Assembly (NCBI GenBank): GCA_000170815.1
Contig: ABCO01000009.1
Span: forward strand, 62,001 to 126,000
Length of the DNA stretch: 64,000 bases
Reading direction: 5' to 3'
Source of the DNA: an unidentified eubacterium SCB49
Lineage (GTDB): Bacteria > Bacteroidota > Bacteroidia > Flavobacteriales > Flavobacteriaceae
Position 1 is the first letter of the stretch; each line of letters begins with the position of its first letter. The notes under the pieces are model-generated. The model saw only the letters and a list, made by a program, of their open reading frames with translations, did not search any database and was not told the DNA's origin. Shown in pieces: positions 59,959 to 64,000 of this stretch. Both the position numbers and the translations under genes were made by a program.

Positions 59959-62256
59959 ATGAAGTATTTCCTTTTAATTATAGTTTTTTTATCGTGTAGC
60001 TTGTTTACAGAAGCTCAAACAACAAAATACTTTAAACATCTCGTTTTTCGTGAAACGCCATTTTCTGAAACAAAAGGAAGAATACCACTAACAGAAAAGG
60101 AAGTTCTAAATGTAAATTATTTTAAATTGGATTATGATTCAATAAATAGATTAATATTAGTTGAATACAAATACAATCAAAACCTTATCGAGTTAAATAG
60201 AAGCGGTATTCTCGATGGTAAAAGAGCATTGGCGTCTAAGACTCAAATAATATATGACGAAAATACTGAAACACGTTTATTTTTTGACGTGGATAATAAA
60301 CCAACAACGAATGGAATGGGAGTATTTAAGGAAGTGTATTCCTATAATAAAAAAGGAAAAAGAGTTGGTTTAAAATTTTATGACAAAAATGATGAACCTA
60401 TAAATAATAGCTGGAATGTTTCTGAATATACTTGGAAACACATTAATAATAATGCTGTATTAGAGACTAGAAAAGATGTAAAAGGTGCAAATGTAACGAT
60501 GCGACCTTATTATAAATTTTATAACGTGTTATACAAATTCAACGATAAAGGTTTATTACTTTCTATGAATAATGTAGATCATGAGTTGAAATTAATAAAT
60601 GATGAAACTGGAATAGCCATAGATAAAGCTACGTATGACAAAAATAATAACCTCATTAATTTTAAGTTTTTCAATGCAGAAAATGAACCCGAAGTTGGTT
60701 CGTTTCTTGGTACAGCTGGTGGCTTTGCGACCTATGACAAAAATGGAAATTGTTTAAAATATGCCACAGTGGGTTTAGATGGAAACTATCAAGTTGATAA
60801 AAGAAGTAACGATGCGTATTCAAAATACAAGTTTGATAGTATTGGTAACTTAATTGAAAGAAGTAATTATGACATAGGTAACAAAATACAGATAAGGAAT
60901 GGAGTTACAAGCGTAAAATACATTTACAATCAAGATAATCCTGTACAACTTTTAAAAACCGAGTTATACCATACAAAACCAAATAAAAAGGTTAAGGACT
61001 CCATTATTAAAAAATTCAACAGACAGATTGAAAAAAACAAGTTAGTTGCAGATTTTAATCAATTACTAGAAACATTAAAAGAACATCCATCACAGTTTGA
61101 ATTTATTGGGAGAGATTCTTACGAAAAGCTTGTAAATAGTCAACGAGATAAATTAAGAGATTCTATGACTATTACCGAATTTTATCGAGTAACATCTCCA
61201 ATAGTTGCAAGTTTAGGCTGTTTACATACACGTATAGTAGATACCCGCTTTTTTAGAACACCTCAAAAATATTGGCTACCATTAATGGTATGGTTTGAAA
61301 ACGAAAAAATGTATGCAATAAACAATTGTGTAGAAAATATGGAAATGAATGCTGGTTCGGAAATATTAGAAATTAACGGTATCCCATCAAGTGAAATCTT
61401 ACAAACTTTAAAATCAACTATTTCTGCTGATGCTTATAATCAAAGTTTTTATAGAGGAGATTTAAATGTAAACTTTCTGTATTACTACCACAGTTATTTT
61501 GGTTTTGATTCTGAATACAAAATAAAATTTAAACCTAATAATTCTAAAAAAATAATAACAACAGCATTTCTTATTGATGAACCTGCCCCAAATTACAAAG
61601 TAGAAATAAATAACACTCCAAGATTAGGTATAGAGATTAATAAAGAAAGTAAAACTGCGATCATAAAGATTAAGAACTTTAGCTACTTTCCTAGAGGTCG
61701 AGAAAATATTGATTTTTTTAAAGAAAAGATAGATTCTTTTATGAAACAAATAAAAGATGAAAACATACCTAAAGTGGCTTTTGATTTAAGAGGAAATAGA
61801 GGCGGAAACCCAGAATGCGCTAAGCATATTTTATCATATATAATTGATAAAGAAATTAATTTTTATGAAGATAATGAATTAAACAAAAGGCGAAATAGAA
61901 TAACAAACGTAATGCCAACAACAACAAACAATATTAGTTATGCTAATACTTATATGCTAACAGATGGTCGCTGTGCTTCTGCAACAGCACAAATGTTAGC
62001 TGTTGTAAAGCATAATAAGTTAGCAACCATAATTGGAGAAGAAACAGGAGGCACTTACAGTACGCATCCAGGGAGAGGAACAGCAGCACTAAAAAATACA
62101 AAGCTTGGTTTGCAAATAGGTACAGAGAGAGAATCTGTTAATGTCCCTAAATTAGAATTAGAAAAAGGCATTATTCCAGATAAAGAAATTAAATTACAAC
62201 TATTTGATATCCTAAAAGGCAATGACCCATTATTGAACTATATATTGGAGAAATAA
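59959..62256 (+). CDS. S41-family peptidase with N-terminal YD-like repeats
   Basis: 765 aa. A signal peptide ends SLFTEAQ. Residues about 60-330 hold several degenerate repeats of the type YDKNGNCLKYATVGLDG / FDSIGNLIERSNYD (YD/antitoxin-YwqK-like beta hairpins). A helical linker and PDZ-like part (AGSEILEINGIPSSEI, ~470) follow. The S41 core has KVAFDLRGNRGGNPE and LTDGRCASATAQMLAV with the likely nucleophile Ser. A tandem operator/promoter is just upstream. The combination suggests a secreted, inducible protease. The substrate is unknown. Confidence 0.88.
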   Translation: MKYFLLIIVFLSCSLFTEAQTTKYFKHLVFRETPFSETKGRIPLTEKEVLNVNYFKLDYDSINRLILVEYKYNQNLIELNRSGILDGKRALASKTQIIYDENTETRLFFDVDNKPTTNGMGVFKEVYSYNKKGKRVGLKFYDKNDEPINNSWNVSEYTWKHINNNAVLETRKDVKGANVTMRPYYKFYNVLYKFNDKGLLLSMNNVDHELKLINDETGIAIDKATYDKNNNLINFKFFNAENEPEVGSFLGTAGGFATYDKNGNCLKYATVGLDGNYQVDKRSNDAYSKYKFDSIGNLIERSNYDIGNKIQIRNGVTSVKYIYNQDNPVQLLKTELYHTKPNKKVKDSIIKKFNRQIEKNKLVADFNQLLETLKEHPSQFEFIGRDSYEKLVNSQRDKLRDSMTITEFYRVTSPIVASLGCLHTRIVDTRFFRTPQKYWLPLMVWFENEKMYAINNCVENMEMNAGSEILEINGIPSSEILQTLKSTISADAYNQSFYRGDLNVNFLYYYHSYFGFDSEYKIKFKPNNSKKIITTAFLIDEPAPNYKVEINNTPRLGIEINKESKTAIIKIKNFSYFPRGRENIDFFKEKIDSFMKQIKDENIPKVAFDLRGNRGGNPECAKHILSYIIDKEINFYEDNELNKRRNRITNVMPTTTNNISYANTYMLTDGRCASATAQMLAVVKHNKLATIIGEETGGTYSTHPGRGTAALKNTKLGLQIGTERESVNVPKLELEKGIIPDKEIKLQLFDILKGNDPLLNYILEK

Positions 62257-62336
62257 ACAATCGGAATGAAAAACCTACGCATAACAAAGAATTGAAGTGA
62301 AAAACAACTCTTTTCTTCATTCATTTTGAGACATTA

Positions 62337-62525
62337 TTATTCTAGGCTCAGAGATTCACATTTGTGATTCTTGTTTCTTCTCAGAGCACTATAGGTAAAC
62401 TTTGATGGTATACTCAATACTACCTCTCCGTGCATTTTATTCTGTGTGGCAGTACGGTATTTTATAAAATTATTTTATACATCTTTACTAATCACAACTC
62501 CAAAAGTTTCTTTATATTTATTCAT
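62337..62525 (-). pseudogene. Decayed IS110-family transposase fragment
   Basis: From the ATG at 62525 the frame reads MNKYKETFGVVISKDV then stop. In the same frame it continues NKMHGEVVLSIPSKFTYSAL and RRNKNHK before two stops. The first piece matches the N-terminus and the second the middle (KNKIHGEAVLGNPSK) of the intact transposase, so about 375 bp between them are deleted. The left-end sequence is mostly lost, but CTTAAGCCG remains at 62595. Confidence 0.85.
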
Positions 62526-62673
62526 ATAGATTGATTTGTAAAAGAACTAGATTCTGGTATTAAATAACTAAAAATAAGTGTTTTAATAGAAATAAAACTT
62601 AAGCCGTATAAAAACAATTGCGGTTTAGAGTTAATCAACACTAGTTGCGTCTATTGTAAAAAACGAACAGAAA
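62526..62673. other. IS110 left-end remnant and repeat-like arm
   Basis: AGTGTTTTAATAGAAAT then AACTTAAGCCG resembles 59617-59647 at the left end of the intact IS. It is followed by TATAAAAACAATTGC, like the left arm of the intergenic repeat (TATAAT-CTATTGC). The stretch between 62257 and 62336 holds nothing recognisable. Confidence 0.55.
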
Positions 62674-63153
62674 ATGAAATTAATAATTGGAGTTTTTATA
62701 GTTACAATCGGAATTTTAGCATTACTTAAAAAGAGAAAGTTTGAAAAAACAAAAACTTATAAATGGGAAACTGAAAAGAAAAAATTTGAGAAAGATTTCA
62801 CAGAAATAGTATCGAAAAATCCGAATTTAGAATATTTAATTATTGAATTTGATTCTTATTATATACAATACAAAGGTTTTATTGAGACTAAGGAATTTTA
62901 TGCAGAAATTGTGAGTAATGAATTTCTTAATGAAAATAAAAAATACTCTGAAATTAAAATTGAGGAAATTTTAAATCTTGAGTTTTCAAAACCAAATGAA
63001 AAAGATAATGAAGGAAATGTTTCACCTAATTACTCAAAATGGTATAAATCTGAAACAAAAAATGAAATTGAATTTATGCATAAAGAACTAATCAGAATAT
63101 TGAAATCAATCTTTAAAATGAAAAATGGAACTGAAATAAAAGTTAGATATTAA
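62674..63153 (+). CDS. Hypothetical protein with one N-terminal membrane helix
   Basis: 159 aa. A short hydrophobic segment (LIIGVFIVTIGILALLK, residues 3-19) is followed by a highly charged Lys/Glu-rich domain with beta-like stretches such as PNLEYLIIEFDSYYIQYKGF. It is strongly AT-biased. No family is recognised. It lies between a repeat-like arm and repeat copy B, as other accessory genes here do. Confidence 0.65.
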   Translation: MKLIIGVFIVTIGILALLKKRKFEKTKTYKWETEKKKFEKDFTEIVSKNPNLEYLIIEFDSYYIQYKGFIETKEFYAEIVSNEFLNENKKYSEIKIEEILNLEFSKPNEKDNEGNVSPNYSKWYKSETKNEIEFMHKELIRILKSIFKMKNGTEIKVRY

Positions 63154-63158
63154 AAATA

Positions 63159-63297
63159 CAACACTGTATATAATCTATTGCTAATTTTAGCCTTCGTACC
63201 AATTACCATAGCTATCGAGACTAATAGATTTTCTATTCGGTTTGTATTTGCTAAATTAGATGCTTAACAAACCATATACATACGCATTACCACACAT
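63159..63297. repeat. Intergenic repeat copy B, complete
   Basis: Starts 5 bp after a stop codon with ACAACACTGTATATAATC and ends just before the next ATG. Left arm TGTATAT ... CTAATTTTAGC pairs imperfectly with right arm CTAAATTAG ... ATATACA, so the unit can fold into one long hairpin. The central palindrome is decayed (CATAGCTATCGAGA). The outer tip TTACCACAC (63287-63295) belongs to the next gene. Confidence 0.8.
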
Positions 63298-63304
63298 TTG
63301 AGAA

Positions 63305-63904
63305 ATGACCGTAATAATAATATTTTTTACAATTATAATTGGACTGAATTGTATTCCTTACTTAACCAAAACAGAATTCCCCAAATTTGAAAAAATAATT
63401 AAAAGAGCTTTAATCGTTAGCTCAATTATTCTTCTCGTAATCGTAATCTTTTTATATCATGGGTACCGACTAAAAGGAATTTATACGAATTCATTTTTTG
63501 AATTGGCATTTATAGTATTTACTCTATTATTTTTTAGTTTCATAAAAAACAACAGAACAAAACTATTAACACTATTTCTTTTAATACCATTAATTTCTTT
63601 TACCTTTTTACTTTTCATATTAGAACAGGTAAACGATGAATATAAAGTTAACGAAACTTATAATATAGAAGTCTCTAAAAGTGGGTTTTTTAACTGTGGA
63701 GAAAGAGTTTCAATTACTAAATCGGTATTTGGAATATTTAGAAAAAGAATATTAACAAGAACAGATTTATGTTTAATAGGTATAGATAAAATAGAAACGG
63801 TTGAATTTAACGAAAATGGTGCCGAATTTTTAATTTATCACAACGGAATTTATGATAGTGAAAATCCATATAAATTCGAAATAAAAAATAAAAACGTGTG
63901 GTAA
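63305..63904 (+). CDS. Hypothetical membrane protein, 199 aa
   Basis: About four hydrophobic helices in the first 110 residues (VIIIFFTIIIGLN, ALIVSSIILLVIVIFLY, FFELAFIVFTLLFFSF, LTLFLLIPLISFTFLLFIL) are followed by a soluble C-terminal domain of about 85 residues with Cys residues (FFNCGERVS, RTDLCLIGI). No family is recognised. The gene is bracketed by TTACCACAC (63287-63295) and its inverse GTGTGGTAA (63896-63904), the latter containing the stop codon. Confidence 0.65.
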   Translation: MTVIIIFFTIIIGLNCIPYLTKTEFPKFEKIIKRALIVSSIILLVIVIFLYHGYRLKGIYTNSFFELAFIVFTLLFFSFIKNNRTKLLTLFLLIPLISFTFLLFILEQVNDEYKVNETYNIEVSKSGFFNCGERVSITKSVFGIFRKRILTRTDLCLIGIDKIETVEFNENGAEFLIYHNGIYDSENPYKFEIKNKNVW

Positions 63905-64000
63905 CATCCTATTTAATTTATTGCTGGATTCTAGCCTAATACCAATCACAATAGCTATCGAGACTCATAGATTTCTATTCGGTATTTATTTGTTAAATTA
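63896..64000. repeat. Intergenic repeat copy C, cut by the window edge
   Basis: GTGTGGTAA then AATTTATTGCTGG, CTAGCC, ATAGCTATCGAGACT and TTCTATTCGG in the same order and spacing as copies A and B, but more diverged. Confidence 0.75.

Noticed and set aside
59640..64000. Classical integron attC array
   Set aside because: The core sites do not fit GTTRRRY/RYYYAAC and no IntI gene is visible. Only the architecture is similar.

Overview
The window is a 64 kb stretch of a low-GC Bacteroidota chromosome, most likely a marine member of the Flavobacteriaceae. The evidence is type IX secretion (T9SS) sorting domains, PorP/SprF and CHU_C proteins, the Bacteroidota promoter pattern TTTG-N18..20-TAnnTTTG, weak Shine-Dalgarno signals except before rpsU, and the gene order tRNA-tuf-tRNA-secE-nusG-rplKAJL-rpoBC. 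No species can be assigned from the sequence alone.

Layout. 1-4.8 kb: housekeeping genes (end of a DUF4369-like gene, a small conserved gene, the minus-strand operon idi-queD-peroxiredoxin-manA, then prfC on plus). 4.8-19.1 kb: a minus-strand cell-surface cluster made of an OmpA-family lipid/peptidoglycan-type outer-membrane protein, a PorP/SprF protein, a CHU_C (type B sorting) protein, a 1164-aa protein of three repeated modules, and a 2101-aa protein with ten 72-aa repeats followed by about 670 residues of collagen-like Gly-X-Y. 19.7-35.1 kb: the transcription/translation core on minus (rpsU, a Xer-type recombinase, five tRNAs, tuf, secE, nusG, rplKAJL, rpoBC, DUF3467), with recognisable promoters and intercistronic hairpins. 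35.2-45.2 kb: mixed metabolic and envelope genes on minus (a T9SS type A cargo protein, a CarboxypepD-reg protein, acyl-CoA dehydrogenase, ComEA-like HhH protein, AGCS symporter, K+ channel with RCK domain plus PspC protein, DUF2851, FtsE). 45.7-56.1 kb: mostly plus-strand genes (TPR protein, outer-membrane barrel, small membrane protein, amidohydrolase, metalloprotease, DUF2059) and an arsenic operon arsR-arsC-like-ACR3.

56.1-64 kb is an accessory region. It carries two S41 peptidases and two unknown membrane proteins, separated by copies of an imperfectly palindromic intergenic repeat of about 115-140 bp. Two genes are bracketed by short inverted repeats whose sequence is private to that gene, so each looks like a cassette. 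An IS110-family element, with a structured non-coding end that could encode a bridge RNA, is inserted in one repeat copy. Joining its flanks restores a sequence matching the next copy. A decayed second IS110 copy abuts the same repeat motif. This cassette-like repeat system and its use as an IS110 target is the most interesting part of the window. A tandem AACTAA-N4-TTAGTT operator overlapping the promoter of the second S41 gene is a further regulatory feature.
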